Assembly: GCF_902833055.1 (NCBI RefSeq)
Contig: NZ_CADFEJ010000004.1
Location: 124,001-188,000, forward strand
Source of the DNA: Burkholderia territorii
GTDB lineage: Bacteria > Pseudomonadota > Gammaproteobacteria > Burkholderiales > Burkholderiaceae
DNA: 64,000 nucleotides
Direction: 5' to 3'
Within the stretch, counting starts at the first letter, position 1. Every line of letters starts with the position of its first letter. A model generated the notes under the pieces. That model had not been told where the DNA came from, made no database searches, and saw only the letters and a list, made by a program, of their open reading frames with translations. Shown in pieces: positions 53,095-63,240 of the stretch. Both the position numbers and the translations under genes were made by a program.

Positions 53095-54411
53095 ATGAGC
53101 ATCATCGAGAACACCGAAGACCTCGGCGTGTTGCGCTTCATCACCGCGGGCAGCGTCGACGACGGCAAGAGCACGCTGATCGGCCGCCTGCTGTACGACA
53201 GCAAGGCCGTGCTGTCCGACCAGCTGTCCGCGCTGTCGCGCGCGAAGAACAAGCGCACGGTCGGCGACGAGATCGACCTCGCGCTGCTGACGGACGGTCT
53301 CGAAGCCGAGCGCGAGCAGGGCATCACGATCGACGTCGCGTACCGCTACTTCGCGACCGCGAAGCGCAAGTTCATCATCGCCGATACGCCGGGCCACGAG
53401 CAGTACACGCGCAACATGGTGACGGGCGCATCGACCGCGCACGCGGCGATCATCCTGGTCGATGCGACGCGCGTGACGGTCGAGAACGGCGTCGCGCAAC
53501 TGCTGCCGCAAACGAAGCGCCACAGCGCGATCGTGAAGCTGCTCGCGTTGCAGCACGTGATCGTCGCGATCAACAAGATGGACCTCGTCGACTACAGCGA
53601 AGCGCGCTTCAACGAGATTCGCGACGCATATGTCGCGCTCGCGAAGCAGCTCGGCCTGAAGGACGTGCGGTTCGTGCCGGTGTCGGCGCTGAAGGGCGAC
53701 AACATCGTCGGCGCGAGCGAGCGCATGCCGTGGTACGCGGGCGAGCCGCTGCTCGACGTGCTCGAATCGCTGCCGGTCGAGACGCAGGCGCATGACGCGC
53801 TGCGTTTCCCGGTCCAGTGGGTCGCACGCCAGGACGGCAGTTCGGCCGACGATTTCCGCGGCTACATGGGCCGCATCGAATCGGGCGAAGTGAAGGTCGG
53901 CGACGAAATCGTCGTGCTGCCGTCGAACCGCACCGCGACGGTCGCCGAGATCATCGCGCCGGTGCCCGGCGGCACCGCGTCGGTCGCGCATGCGTTCGCG
54001 GGCCAGACGGTGACGATCCGTCTCGAAGAGGACGTCGACGTGTCGCGCGGCGACATGTTCGTCACGACCGCCGAGACGGTCGCGCCCGCGAAGAAGCTCG
54101 AGGCGGACCTGTGCTGGTTCGACGAGACGCCGCTGTCGCCGCAGCGCAAGTACCTGCTGAAGCAGACCACGAGCACGGTGTTCGCGAAGATCGGCGCGGT
54201 CAAGGAAGTGCTCGACGTGCATACGCTGTCGCACGCGACCGACCGTCAGGAACTGAAGATGAACGACATCGGCCGCGTGGCGCTGACGCTGCAGAAGCCG
54301 ATCGTGTGCGATACGTACGACGCGCACCCGGGCACGGGCGCATTCGTGCTGATCGACGAGGCGACGCATCACACGGTCGCCGCCGGCATGATCCGGGCGT
54401 TCTCGGCGTAA
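53095..54411 (+). CDS. cysN: Sulfate adenylyltransferase subunit 1 (GTPase)
   Basis: The 438-residue elongation-factor-like GTPase activates CysD. G1 is AGSVDDGKSTLIGRLLYD, the switch segment EREQGITIDVAYRYF, G3 DTPGHEQYTRNM and G4 NKMDLVDY. The length corresponds to the GTPase plus two beta-barrel domains only. There is no C-terminal APS-kinase (CysC) fusion, in line with an APS-reducing CysH. Confidence 0.96.
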   Translation: MSIIENTEDLGVLRFITAGSVDDGKSTLIGRLLYDSKAVLSDQLSALSRAKNKRTVGDEIDLALLTDGLEAEREQGITIDVAYRYFATAKRKFIIADTPGHEQYTRNMVTGASTAHAAIILVDATRVTVENGVAQLLPQTKRHSAIVKLLALQHVIVAINKMDLVDYSEARFNEIRDAYVALAKQLGLKDVRFVPVSALKGDNIVGASERMPWYAGEPLLDVLESLPVETQAHDALRFPVQWVARQDGSSADDFRGYMGRIESGEVKVGDEIVVLPSNRTATVAEIIAPVPGGTASVAHAFAGQTVTIRLEEDVDVSRGDMFVTTAETVAPAKKLEADLCWFDETPLSPQRKYLLKQTTSTVFAKIGAVKEVLDVHTLSHATDRQELKMNDIGRVALTLQKPIVCDTYDAHPGTGAFVLIDEATHHTVAAGMIRAFSA

Positions 54412-54486
54412 CCGGCGTTCGGCGCCGCCCATGCGGGCGGCGCGCGCCGGTCGCCGTCCACGAGCAGGACAAGTGAAGCGACAAAC

Positions 54487-55236
54487 ATGGGCAAGGTGTA
54501 TCTGATCGGAGCGGGGCCGGGTGCCGCGGACCTCATCACGGTGCGTGGCGCGCGGCTGCTCGAGCAAGCCGACGTCGTGCTGCACGACGCGCTCGTCGAG
54601 CCGGCGATGCTCGACTACGCACCGAACGCGCGGAAGATCGCGGTCGGCAAGCGCTGCGGGCAGCGTTCGACCGCGCAGCACTTCATCAACAAGCAGATCG
54701 TCGATGCGGCGCGCGAGCACGCGTGCGTGGTGCGCCTGAAGGGCGGCGATCCGATGCTGTTCGGTCGCGCCGAAGAGGAAATGCGCGCGCTCGAGGCGGC
54801 CGGCATCGAATACGAAGTGGTGCCGGGCATCACCGCGGCGCTCGCCGGCGCGGCGACGCTGAAGCGCTCGCTGACGTTGCGCGGCGTGTCGCGCAGCGTC
54901 GCGTTCGCGACGCACAGCCGCGCGCCGGGCAGCGACGAGATTCGCGAGGCCGCGCGCGCCGATTCGATCGTGTACTACATGGGTCGCGACAGCGCGCCGG
55001 GCATCGCCCGCGAACTGATCGACGCGGGCCGCGCGCCGGCGACGCCCGTCGCGATCGTCGAAGCGTGCAGCACCGCGCGCGAACGCACGCTGACGCTCAC
55101 GCTCGCGCAGATGGCGGCGGGCGACGCGCAGGCGTGGCTCGACCCGGCGGAGCCGAGCCTGCTGATGATCGGCGACGCATTCGCCGAACGCGTGCGGCAC
55201 GTGAAAGAGGGCGATGCGTTGCAGGACGCCGCTTGA
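54487..55236 (+). CDS. cobA: Uroporphyrinogen-III C-methyltransferase
   Basis: The 249-residue SAM-dependent enzyme makes precorrin-2, the precursor of siroheme. Motifs are VYLIGAGPGAADLITVRGARLL at the N-terminus, VRLKGGDPMLFGRAEEEM, GIEYEVVPGITAALAG and YMGRDSAPGIA. It is the single-domain SUMT, without the dehydrogenase/chelatase half of CysG. That step is presumably done by the convergent CbiX and another dehydrogenase elsewhere. As the last gene of the cys operon it supplies the cofactor for CysI. Confidence 0.94.
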   Translation: MGKVYLIGAGPGAADLITVRGARLLEQADVVLHDALVEPAMLDYAPNARKIAVGKRCGQRSTAQHFINKQIVDAAREHACVVRLKGGDPMLFGRAEEEMRALEAAGIEYEVVPGITAALAGAATLKRSLTLRGVSRSVAFATHSRAPGSDEIREAARADSIVYYMGRDSAPGIARELIDAGRAPATPVAIVEACSTARERTLTLTLAQMAAGDAQAWLDPAEPSLLMIGDAFAERVRHVKEGDALQDAA

Positions 55237-55258
55237 GTCGATCGCGCGGTTCGCAGAC

Positions 55259-55295
55259 GAAAAAAGCGCTGGCTTCGGAAGCCAGCGCTTTTTTG
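55259..55295. terminator. Bidirectional terminator between cobA and cbiX
   Basis: A 15-bp stem (55261-55275 with 55279-55293) with a three-base loop has A- and T-runs on its ends, so it can serve the cys operon and the convergent cbiX. Confidence 0.9.
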
Positions 55296-55326
55296 TTTGG
55301 GCTCGCCGCTTCAGCCGGCGATTCGC

Positions 55327-55710
55327 TTACGCGTCGCGGCCGATCTGGTCGATGCAGTAGCGCGCGATCGCATCGAGCACGCCGTCGTCTTCCCCGACGG
55401 CCGTCGCGCAACGGATTTCGATGCCCGGATGCGCGGCGCGGCACGCGTCGACGAGCTGCGGCAGGTCGCGGCGCACATGCCCGCCCTGACCGAAGAACAC
55501 GGGCACCACGGTGATGCGCGTGCAGCCGGCCGCGACCTGCGCGGCAACGGCCGTATCGAGCGACGGCGTCATCAGTTCGAGAAACGCGAGCGACACGTGC
55601 GGGGCAGCGGAGCCGGCCCCGCGCAGCCGCGCGGCGAGCCGCTCGAACGGCTCGGCCCAGCGCGGATCGCGTGCGCCGTGGCCGAACAGGACGATGCCGT
55701 GCGAACTCAT
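55327..55710 (-). CDS. cbiX: Sirohydrochlorin chelatase, short CbiX type
   Basis: The 127-residue single-domain chelatase inserts iron or cobalt into sirohydrochlorin. The metal-binding histidines lie in LFGHGARDPRW (His near residue 11) and VVPVFFGQGGHVRRDLP (near residue 78). This matches the small CbiXs form that works as a homodimer. With cobA beside it and CysI upstream, iron chelation for siroheme is the likely role. It lies 25 bases upstream of lptG on the same strand. Confidence 0.88.
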   Translation of the reverse strand: MSSHGIVLFGHGARDPRWAEPFERLAARLRGAGSAAPHVSLAFLELMTPSLDTAVAAQVAAGCTRITVVPVFFGQGGHVRRDLPQLVDACRAAHPGIEIRCATAVGEDDGVLDAIARYCIDQIGRDA

Positions 55711-55735
55711 GTCGAAGCCTCCGTCTTGACGGCGC

Positions 55736-56884
55736 TCAGTGCCGGTCGACCCACTTGAGCGCGAACAGGCCGAGCGCGAGATAGATGAGGCCCGGCGTCG
55801 CAGCGGTCAGCGGCGCGGGCCACGTGTTCAGCGTGCCGATGTGCGAGAACAGCGTGTTGAGCAGCTGGAAGCTCATGCCGAGCATGATGCCGCCGAACAC
55901 CTTCACGCCGACCACGCCGGCACGCGTATGCAGGTACGCGAACGGCAGCGACAGCACGAGCATCACGAACACCGCGAACGGGTAGAGCAGCTTGCGCCAC
56001 AGTGCGATGTCGTAGCGCTGCGTGTCCTGCTGGTTTTCGCGCAAGTGCTGGATGTAGCGGAACAGGTTGATGATCGACATCCGTTCCGGCGACACGAGCA
56101 GCACTGACAGGATCTGCGGCGTCAGGTCCGAGCGCAGCCGGTATTCGGGCAGCGTCACCTGCTGCGACCGGTACACCGGGTTCAGCGCGTCGGCCGGTTC
56201 GCCGCTGACCGGCTTGATCGGCGTCAGTTCGGTTTCCGTCACGCCCTTGAGCAGCCAGTGGCCGGGCGGCTCGTAGCGGCCCGTTTGCGCGATCCGCACG
56301 TTCTGCAACTGGAATTTCGAGTCGAATTCGTAGATGCGCACGTTGCTGATCGTCGAATCGGGCGACAGGCTGCCGACGTTGACGAAGCGCGTGACCTGCT
56401 CGCCGTTCTCGCGGGCCGCGAGCGTGTCCTTCACCCACACGCCGGACTGGAAGTTCGACGACACCGACGCGCCGAGCGCCTGCAGCCGCACGCGTTCGGA
56501 CAGCTGATCGGCGTACGGGCCGACGAATTCGCCGATCAGGTAGGTGACGATCACGAGCGGCACGCCGATCTTCAGCAGCGAGCGCAGCGCCTGGTTGGTC
56601 GCGAGGCCCGACACGCGGAAGATCGTGAATTCCGAGTTCGCGGCCATCTGCGCGAACACGTAGATCGCGCTGATCAGCGCCGCGACCGGGATGATCTCGT
56701 AGAAGCGCGACGGCGTCTGCAGCGCGACGCGCAGCACCGCGTAGCCGAACTTGTAGTTGCCGTGCCCGACCGAATTCAGTTCGCTGATCAGGTCGAAGAA
56801 GAAGAACAGGCCCGAGAACGCGAACAGGATGAAGACGAACGTGACGTAGATCTGCCGCGCGAAGTATTTTTCATAGAGCCGCAT
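55736..56884 (-). CDS. lptG: LPS export ABC transporter permease LptG
   Basis: The 382-residue inner-membrane protein of the YjgP/YjgQ family has six membrane helices in two groups of three. They enclose a periplasmic beta-jellyroll domain (about residues 110-265). The start MRLYEKYFARQIYVTFVFILFAFSGLFFFFDL is typical of LptG. It extracts lipopolysaccharide together with LptF and LptB. The stop of lptF and the start of lptG are only three bases apart. Confidence 0.93.
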   Translation of the reverse strand: MRLYEKYFARQIYVTFVFILFAFSGLFFFFDLISELNSVGHGNYKFGYAVLRVALQTPSRFYEIIPVAALISAIYVFAQMAANSEFTIFRVSGLATNQALRSLLKIGVPLVIVTYLIGEFVGPYADQLSERVRLQALGASVSSNFQSGVWVKDTLAARENGEQVTRFVNVGSLSPDSTISNVRIYEFDSKFQLQNVRIAQTGRYEPPGHWLLKGVTETELTPIKPVSGEPADALNPVYRSQQVTLPEYRLRSDLTPQILSVLLVSPERMSIINLFRYIQHLRENQQDTQRYDIALWRKLLYPFAVFVMLVLSLPFAYLHTRAGVVGVKVFGGIMLGMSFQLLNTLFSHIGTLNTWPAPLTAATPGLIYLALGLFALKWVDRH

Positions 56885-56887
56885 CGA

Positions 56888-57979
56888 TCATGCTCCCGAG
56901 CGGCCGAACAGCGCGCGTGTAAACAGCGGACGATTGCGCACGCGCAACCAGAAGATGAACGCGACGATCGCCGCGACGATCAGGTGCAGGCCGACGAGGC
57001 CGACGCCGAACGACATCTTGCCCTGCTCGATCTGCGCCTGCACGACGTTCAGCAGGTTCGAATACGTGAGGTAGATCAGCACGGCCATCACGAGGTTGAT
57101 CGTGCGGCTGCGGCGCGGATTCTGGTACGACAGCGGAATGCCGAGCACCATCAGGTTGATCGCGATCAGCGGCAGCCCCGCGCGCCACGCGAATTCCGCG
57201 AGATTGTCGCGCGTCGGGTTGCGCAGCAGGTCGGGCGTCGGCGTGCTGTTGGTGGTCGGCACGTTGGTGACCGGCGTGCTCGTGATCTTCACGCCGTAGC
57301 GCTGGAACTCCATGATCTTGAAGTTCGGCTGGCCGGGCGTGCCGTCGTAGCGGCGGCCGTCCTCCAGTACGACGAAGCGATCGCCGTCCTTTGTTTCCGT
57401 GTGGCCCGTGTGCGACACCACGACGTTGACCTTGCCGTTCTCGGTGGACGTGACGAACACGTTCTGCACCTTGCTCTGGTCCGGCGACATCTTCTCGATG
57501 AAGAACACGCGATGGTTCGCGGCCGATTCGCGGAACTGGCCGGGCGCGAGCAGCGAGATCTCGTCGCGCTGCTGGAAGCGCGCCTTGATCATCTTGCTCT
57601 GCTGGTTCGACCACGGCCAGCCGACGAAAGCGAAGAATGCGATCAGCAGGACGATCGGCGTGGCGAACACGCCGATCGGCTTGATCAGGCGCGTGAGGCT
57701 CACGCCCGAGGCGAGCCACACGACCATTTCGGAGTCCCGGTACCACCGGGTCAGCACGAACAGGATCGACACGAACAGCGTGACGACGAGCATCACGGCG
57801 AGATAGCCGATCACGGTCAGGCCGATCAGCACGAGCACGTCGCGCGGATCGATTTCGCCGGACGCGGCATAGCCGACGATGCGGATCATCATCGTCGTGA
57901 GCATGATCGTGAGCAGCACCATGAACACGGCGCCAGCCGTATACGCAAGCTCGCGCTGGAGGGAGCGTTCGAAGATCAT
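56888..57979 (-). CDS. lptF: LPS export ABC transporter permease LptF
   Basis: The 363-residue protein, from the ATG at 57979, begins MIFERSLQRELAYTAGAVFMVLLTIM, the LptF start. A longer frame reaches 58096 but overlaps the pepA promoter region. Helices 1-3 and 4-6 flank the periplasmic domain, and GWPWSNQQSKM with QQRDEISLLAPGQFRE is characteristic. It pairs with LptG and is divergent from pepA, the same arrangement found in many proteobacteria. Confidence 0.93.
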   Translation of the reverse strand: MIFERSLQRELAYTAGAVFMVLLTIMLTTMMIRIVGYAASGEIDPRDVLVLIGLTVIGYLAVMLVVTLFVSILFVLTRWYRDSEMVVWLASGVSLTRLIKPIGVFATPIVLLIAFFAFVGWPWSNQQSKMIKARFQQRDEISLLAPGQFRESAANHRVFFIEKMSPDQSKVQNVFVTSTENGKVNVVVSHTGHTETKDGDRFVVLEDGRRYDGTPGQPNFKIMEFQRYGVKITSTPVTNVPTTNSTPTPDLLRNPTRDNLAEFAWRAGLPLIAINLMVLGIPLSYQNPRRSRTINLVMAVLIYLTYSNLLNVVQAQIEQGKMSFGVGLVGLHLIVAAIVAFIFWLRVRNRPLFTRALFGRSGA

Positions 57980-58101
57980 TCTTGATGAGAAGAGGGCGGG
58001 AGGCTGCGCACGCGTGGTGGAGCGCTCGCGCCGCCACGGGAAAAATAGCGGATAATTGCGGCTTTCATCCTTAGCCCAGATTTTATCCGAGGACAAGCGC
58101 G

Positions 58102-59613
58102 ATGGACTTTAGCATAAAAGGCTGTGATTGGAGCAAAGGCGAGGCCAAGGGGTTCCTGACCGGGAAGTCCGACTGCATCGTGCTCGGCATCTTCGAGGCG
58201 CAGACTCTCTCGGGCGCGGCGCTCGACATCGACACGGCCACCAAGGGGCTGATCTCGCGCGTGGTGAAGGCCGGCGACATGGACGGCAAGCGCGGCAAGA
58301 CGCTGTTCCTGCACGAAGTATCGGGCATCGGCGCGTCGCGCGTGCTGCTCGTCGGTCTCGGCAAGCAGGATGCTTTCAATCAGAAAGCCTACAACGACGC
58401 GGCGACGGCCGCTTGGCGCGCGCTGCTGGCGACCAAGGTCGTCCAGGTCACGTTCACGCTCGCGCAGCTGCCGGTCGACGAGCGCGGCTCGGACTGGGGC
58501 GTGCGCGCGGCGATTCTCGCGCTGCGCAACGAGACCTACCGTTTCACGCAGATGAAGAGCAAGCCGGAACCGGCGTCGCACACGCTCAAGCGTGTCGTGT
58601 TCAGCGTCGATCCGGCCGATGAAAAGGCGGCCAAGCTGGCGGTCAAGCAGGCCGTCGCGCTGGCGAACGGGATGGACCTCACGCGCGACCTCGGCAACCT
58701 GCCGGGCAACGTGTGCACGCCGACCTATCTCGGCAACACCGCGAAGAAGATCGCGAAGGATTGGGGTCTGAAGGTCGAGGTGCTCGGCCTGAAGCAGATC
58801 CAGGCGCTCAAGATGGGCTCGTTCCTGTCGGTCGCGCGCGCGTCGGTCGAGCCGCCGCAATTCATCGTGCTGCATTACCAGGGCGCCGCCGCGAAGGCCG
58901 CGCCGGTCGTGCTGGTCGGCAAGGGCATCACGTTCGACACGGGCGGCATCTCGCTGAAGCCGGGCGAGGCCATGGACGAGATGAAGTACGACATGTGCGG
59001 CGCGGGCTCGGTGCTCGGCACGATGCGTGCGGTTGCCGAAATGGGCCTGAAGATCAACGTCGTCGCGATCGTGCCGACCTGCGAGAACATGCCGGGCGGC
59101 AACGCGACGAAGCCGGGCGATATCGTCACCAGCATGAAGGGGTTGACGATCGAAGTGCTCAACACCGACGCCGAAGGCCGCCTGATCCTGTGCGACGCGC
59201 TCACTTATGCCGAACGCTTCAAGCCGGCCGCGGTGATCGACGTGGCGACGCTGACGGGTGCCTGCGTGATCGCGCTCGGCGCGCACAACAGCGGGCTGTT
59301 CTCGAAGGACGACGCGCTCGCGGGCGAACTGCTCGACGCGTCGCGCGAAGCGAACGATCCGGCGTGGCGCATGCCGCTCGACGACGAATACCAGGATCAG
59401 CTGAAGTCGAACTTCGCGGACATCGCGAACATCGGCGGGCGTCCGGCCGGCGCCGTGACGGCGGCGTGCTTCCTGTCGCGCTTCACGGAAAGCTATCCGT
59501 GGGCGCACCTGGACATCGCCGGCACCGCGTGGAAGGGCGGCGCGGCGAAGGGCGCGACCGGCCGTCCGGTGCCGCTGCTCGCGCAGTTCCTGATCGATCG
59601 CGCCGGCCAGTGA
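58102..59613 (+). CDS. pepA: Leucyl aminopeptidase (M17)
   Basis: The 503-residue two-metal aminopeptidase has an N-terminal macro-like domain (residues 1-165) and the catalytic domain with [15 protein letters not shown] (Lys/Asp ligands), [12 protein letters not shown] and the family signature [18 protein letters not shown]. It is cytoplasmic and hexameric in known relatives. In E. coli PepA also binds DNA in Xer recombination and pyrimidine control, which cannot be judged here. holC follows 35 bases downstream. Confidence 0.96.
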   Translation: MDFSIKGCDWSKGEAKGFLTGKSDCIVLGIFEAQTLSGAALDIDTATKGLISRVVKAGDMDGKRGKTLFLHEVSGIGASRVLLVGLGKQDAFNQKAYNDAATAAWRALLATKVVQVTFTLAQLPVDERGSDWGVRAAILALRNETYRFTQMKSKPEPASHTLKRVVFSVDPADEKAAKLAVKQAVALANGMDLTRDLGNLPGNVCTPTYLGNTAKKIAKDWGLKVEVLGLKQIQALKMGSFLSVARASVEPPQFIVLHYQGAAAKAAPVVLVGKGITFDTGGISLKPGEAMDEMKYDMCGAGSVLGTMRAVAEMGLKINVVAIVPTCENMPGGNATKPGDIVTSMKGLTIEVLNTDAEGRLILCDALTYAERFKPAAVIDVATLTGACVIALGAHNSGLFSKDDALAGELLDASREANDPAWRMPLDDEYQDQLKSNFADIANIGGRPAGAVTAACFLSRFTESYPWAHLDIAGTAWKGGAAKGATGRPVPLLAQFLIDRAGQ

Positions 59614-59647
59614 TGGCGGGTCTCACGACGATGCGGGTGCGCGGGCA

Positions 59648-60064
59648 ATGACGCGGATCGATTTTCATTCGAACGTCGGCGATTCGCTCGCGTATGCGTG
59701 CCGGCTGCTGCGCAAGGCCTATCAGGCGGGGCAGCCGGTCGTCGTGCTCGCGGAGCCCGCGCGCCTGCGCGCGCTCGACGAGCGGCTCTGGACGTTCTCG
59801 CCGCTCGATTTCATTCCGCACTGCGGCGTCGACAGCGCGCACGCGGCCGACACGCCGATCGTGCTGACCGCGGATCTCGACCAGGCGCCGCATCATCACG
59901 TCCTGCTGAACCTCGGCGCGGCCGTGCCCGCGCAGTTCGCCCGCTTCGAGCGCCTGCTCGAGGTGGTCGGCAATGCGCCGGACGAGCTGGCCGCGGGCCG
60001 CGAGCGCTACCGCTTCTACCGCGATCGCGGATACGCGCTGAACAACTACAAGCAAGGCAGCTAG
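59648..60064 (+). CDS. holC: DNA polymerase III chi subunit
   Basis: The 138-residue clamp-loader accessory protein contacts SSB. It begins MTRIDFHSNVGDSLAYACRLLRKAYQAGQPVVVL and has LDERLWTFSPLDFIPHC and the C-terminal GRERYRFYRDRGYALNNYK, all conserved in HolC. The pepA-holC pair is common in proteobacteria. Confidence 0.93.
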   Translation: MTRIDFHSNVGDSLAYACRLLRKAYQAGQPVVVLAEPARLRALDERLWTFSPLDFIPHCGVDSAHAADTPIVLTADLDQAPHHHVLLNLGAAVPAQFARFERLLEVVGNAPDELAAGRERYRFYRDRGYALNNYKQGS

Positions 60065-60089
60065 CCGAAACCGTCGACGGAGCGTCCCC

Positions 60090-60833
60090 GTGACACAAGC
60101 CGAATCCTCTTCGATTCCGACGCTGACCGACGTGCTGGTGCCCGGCAAGCCGGTGCCGGCGCGTTCGTCCGCGACCGATGCGCCGCCGCGCGACGATGCC
60201 GCCGTGCCGGTGCTGACCGACGTGGTCGCGCCAGGCCATCCAGCCGGGGCATCCGCCGCGCCGGAATACCAACGAACCGACCCCGAATACGTGACGATCG
60301 AGCCGGTGCCGACGCCTGACGTCCCGGCGGTCGAACTGCCGGGCGACAGCGATGCGCCGGCACAACCCGGTGCGGCCGGGCACGTCGTTGCCGAGGAGTC
60401 GGCCGCGGCGCAGGCGCCGTTGCGCTCCGCGCTGATAGATGACGAAGGTCATCAGGCCGTCGTCGCCGGGACGCCGCGCGATGCGGGTGAAGCGATGCCG
60501 TCTCAAGCGATCGCACCGGCCGCCGACGCGTTGGCCACCGATCATCTTGCACACGCAGCGCACGCGGAGTCGCAGTCGATCGCCGCGCTGACGCCGCAGG
60601 ACGCGCAACATGTCGCCGAGCGTCTGCGCAACCGGCTGACGAATTATCTGACCGGGCAAGGGCGCGAGGCCATCGAGGCCCGCTGCCGGGAGGCGCTGCA
60701 CGACCATACGGCGTGGCTCGTCGGCCAGATCACGCGCGAGGTGGCGCTGGCGCTTGAAACCGAAGTGATGGAGTGGGTTCGCGACGCGATCGACGAAGAG
60801 ATCGCTCGCCGCCGGTCCACGCATTCAGGCTGA
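60090..60833 (+). CDS. DUF2486 family protein
   Basis: The 247-residue protein has a disordered, Pro/Ala/Asp-rich N-terminal two thirds with two short repeats (IPTLTDVLVPGKP near residue 9 and VPVLTDVVAPGHP near residue 39). A helical C-terminus follows (about 175-245: EAIEARCREALHDHTAWLVGQITREVALAL). The pattern fits DUF2486, a Burkholderiaceae family of unknown function found downstream of holC. No signal peptide or membrane helix is seen. Confidence 0.78.
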   Translation: MTQAESSSIPTLTDVLVPGKPVPARSSATDAPPRDDAAVPVLTDVVAPGHPAGASAAPEYQRTDPEYVTIEPVPTPDVPAVELPGDSDAPAQPGAAGHVVAEESAAAQAPLRSALIDDEGHQAVVAGTPRDAGEAMPSQAIAPAADALATDHLAHAAHAESQSIAALTPQDAQHVAERLRNRLTNYLTGQGREAIEARCREALHDHTAWLVGQITREVALALETEVMEWVRDAIDEEIARRRSTHSG

Positions 60834-60976
60834 GTGCACGGCGGATTTCGCGGGCTGGCGCCGCGGGCGCGGCTCCGTCTTCGTCGCCGACGATCCACGA
60901 TCCGGTTGCAACGACCGGCGTGGAATCGTGTGAGCGCTCGCACCGCACGGTGCGCGTGCGCGCCTCTTTATCGAGT

Positions 60977-61306
60977 TCAGCGCAACGACAGCACCCACTG
61001 CGCGAGCGTGTGCGCTTCGACGCTCGTCAACTGCGTATTGGCGGGCATCGGCACGCCGCCCCACAACCCGACGCTGCCCTTCACGATCGATTGCGCGAGG
61101 TAATCGGCGGCATCGGCGCGTGCGCCGTACTTGCCGGCGATGTCGTGGAACGACGGGCCCATCAGCGGCTTGCCGACCGCATGGCAGGCCATGCAGTTCT
61201 TGCGCTGCGCGAGCATGAGCCCGTCGGCGGCCGGGTCGGCGTGCGCCGTCGCCGCGCCGCCGGTCAGCAGCGCCACGAGCAGCGCGCGCGATATCGTCTG
61301 TTTCAT
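60977..61306 (-). CDS. Class I c-type cytochrome (c551/c552-like)
   Basis: The 109-residue periplasmic electron carrier has a signal peptide (MKQTISRALLVALLTGGAATAHA), the heme site CMACH near residue 38, and the likely axial Met in GVPMPANTQLT near residue 86. Size and layout match small cytochromes that feed oxidases or nitrite reductases. The partner is not evident. It converges with the DUF2486 gene. Confidence 0.9.
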   Translation of the reverse strand: MKQTISRALLVALLTGGAATAHADPAADGLMLAQRKNCMACHAVGKPLMGPSFHDIAGKYGARADAADYLAQSIVKGSVGLWGGVPMPANTQLTSVEAHTLAQWVLSLR

Positions 61307-61431
61307 GCGGTTCTCCGCCGGCAGGAACGGCCGGCTTCACGGTCCGCGCATTATAAAAGCAAAGGGAAAGCGCGTTTTGCGCGTTCCCCCGGCGGCCGTG
61401 CGCAATGGGGTCGCATGACACGCGCGCCGCA

Positions 61432-63105
61432 TCAGCCGGTGACGGCCCCCTTGTTTGCGGGGCGGGCCAGCGCCGCATACTTCGCGAGCACGCCGCGCGT
61501 GTAGCGCGGGGCAGGTTGCTTCCACGCGGCGCGCCGACGGGCGAGTTCGGCATCGTCGACATTCAATTGCAGCAGCAGCCGGTGCGCATCGATCGTGATC
61601 GAGTCGCCTTCCTGCACCAGCGCGATCGTGCCGCCGACGAAGGCCTCGGGCGCGACGTGCCCGACCACCATCCCCCAGGTGCCGCCCGAGAAGCGTCCGT
61701 CGGTGATGAAGCCGACCGATTCACCGAGGCCCTTGCCGATGATCGCCGACGTCGGCGCGAGCATTTCCGGCATGCCGGGGCCGCCCTGCGGGCCGAGATA
61801 GCGCAACACCAGCACGTCGCCCGCGCGGATCCGGTCGCCGAGGATCGCGTCCATCGCGCTTTGCTCGTCGTCGAACACGCGCGCCGGGCCCGTGATCACC
61901 GGGTTCTTCAGGCCGGTGATCTTCGCGACCGCACCGTCTTCAGCAAGATTGCCCTTCAGGATCGCGAGATGCCCTTCCTTGTACAGCGCGCGATCGATCG
62001 GGAAGATCACCTTCTGGTCCGCGCGCGGCACGCCCGGCACGTCCTTGAGCTCCTCGGCGATCGTGCGGCCGGTGATCGTCATGCACTCGCCGTGCAGCAG
62101 CCCCGCATCGAGCAGGATCCGCAACACCTGCGGGATGCCGCCGGCCTGGTGCAGGTCGGTCGCGACGTACTGGCCCGACGGCTTCAGGTCGCAGATCACC
62201 GGCACGCGCTTGCGGATGCGCTCGAAGTCGTCGATCGTCCAGTCGACCTCGGCGGCGTGCGCGATCGCGAGATAGTGCAGGACCGCGTTGGTCGAGCCGC
62301 CGGTCGCCATGATCAGCGACACCGCATTCTCGATCGATTCGCGCGTAATGATGTCGCGCGGCTTCAGGTCGCGCTTCACGGCCTCGACCAGCACGCGCGC
62401 CGATTCGGCGGCCGAGTCGACCTTCTCCTGATCGGGGTTCGCCATCGTCGACGAATACATCAGCGACATGCCGAGCGCCTCGAACGACGAGCTCATCGTG
62501 TTCGCGGTGTACATCCCGCCGCACGATCCGGACGTCGGGCACGCATTCTTCTCGACCCCTTCGAAATCTTCCTGCGACATCCGGCCCGCGGTGAACTCGC
62601 CGACCGCCTCGAACGACGACACGATCGTCAGGTCCCGGCCCTTCCAGTGGCCCGGCCGGATCGTGCCGCCGTACACGTAGATGCCCGGCACGTTCAGGCG
62701 CGCGAGCGCGATCATCCCGCCCGGCATGTTCTTGTCGCAGCCGCCGACCACCACCACGCCGTCCATCCACTGGCCCTGCACGCAGGTCTCGATGCAGTCG
62801 GCGATCACTTCGCGCGACACGAGCGAGTACTTCATGCCTTCGGTGCCCATCGACATGCCGTCCGAGATCGTCGGCGTGCCGAAGATCTGCGGGTTCGCAT
62901 CGGCGGCCTTCACCGCCGCGACCGCCGCGTCCGACAGCCGCTGCAGGCCCGAGTTGCACGGCGTGATCGTCGAGTGGCCGTTCGCGATGCCGATCATCGG
63001 CTTGTCGAAATCCTCCTTCTGATAGCCGAGGGCGTAATACATCGAGCGATTCGGCGAACGGGCCACGCCTTGCGTGATGTGCTTCGAGCGACGGTTGTAC
63101 GGCAT
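61432..63105 (-). CDS. ilvD: Dihydroxy-acid dehydratase
   Basis: The 557-residue iron-sulfur enzyme dehydrates dihydroxyisovalerate and dihydroxymethylvalerate in Val/Ile/Leu synthesis. The start [21 protein letters not shown] fits the family. A longer frame begins further upstream, including a Met at 63117. Cluster and active-site motifs are [39 protein letters not shown] and the C-terminal [13 protein letters not shown] LysR gene is divergent from it. Confidence 0.96.
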   Translation of the reverse strand: MPYNRRSKHITQGVARSPNRSMYYALGYQKEDFDKPMIGIANGHSTITPCNSGLQRLSDAAVAAVKAADANPQIFGTPTISDGMSMGTEGMKYSLVSREVIADCIETCVQGQWMDGVVVVGGCDKNMPGGMIALARLNVPGIYVYGGTIRPGHWKGRDLTIVSSFEAVGEFTAGRMSQEDFEGVEKNACPTSGSCGGMYTANTMSSSFEALGMSLMYSSTMANPDQEKVDSAAESARVLVEAVKRDLKPRDIITRESIENAVSLIMATGGSTNAVLHYLAIAHAAEVDWTIDDFERIRKRVPVICDLKPSGQYVATDLHQAGGIPQVLRILLDAGLLHGECMTITGRTIAEELKDVPGVPRADQKVIFPIDRALYKEGHLAILKGNLAEDGAVAKITGLKNPVITGPARVFDDEQSAMDAILGDRIRAGDVLVLRYLGPQGGPGMPEMLAPTSAIIGKGLGESVGFITDGRFSGGTWGMVVGHVAPEAFVGGTIALVQEGDSITIDAHRLLLQLNVDDAELARRRAAWKQPAPRYTRGVLAKYAALARPANKGAVTG

Positions 63106-63240
63106 GGGGGACTCCATCGTTGTATGGCGACGCCCGCGAACGGCGCGCCGGTTCGGATCAATCAAGAATGGCGTTTCCGGTTTGTGATGTCCAATATATT
63201 ATTTGTGGCCTATTGAGTCGTTTTTCGAATGAGTGAAGCA
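63106..63240. promoter_or_regulatory. Divergent ilvD/LysR control region
   Basis: The 135-base gap contains an AT-rich core (63189-63212, around aatatattattt) that stands out from the GC-rich surroundings and is a likely site for promoters and LysR binding. A definite T-N11-A operator cannot be fixed by eye. Confidence 0.4.

Noticed and set aside
52990..55200. 736-codon minus-strand ORF
   Set aside because: It is an antisense shadow of cysD, cysN and cobA, with runs of Arg/Asp/His.
61405..63216. 603-codon plus-strand ORF opposite ilvD
   Set aside because: It is the mirror of the ilvD codons, and ilvD motifs are unambiguous.
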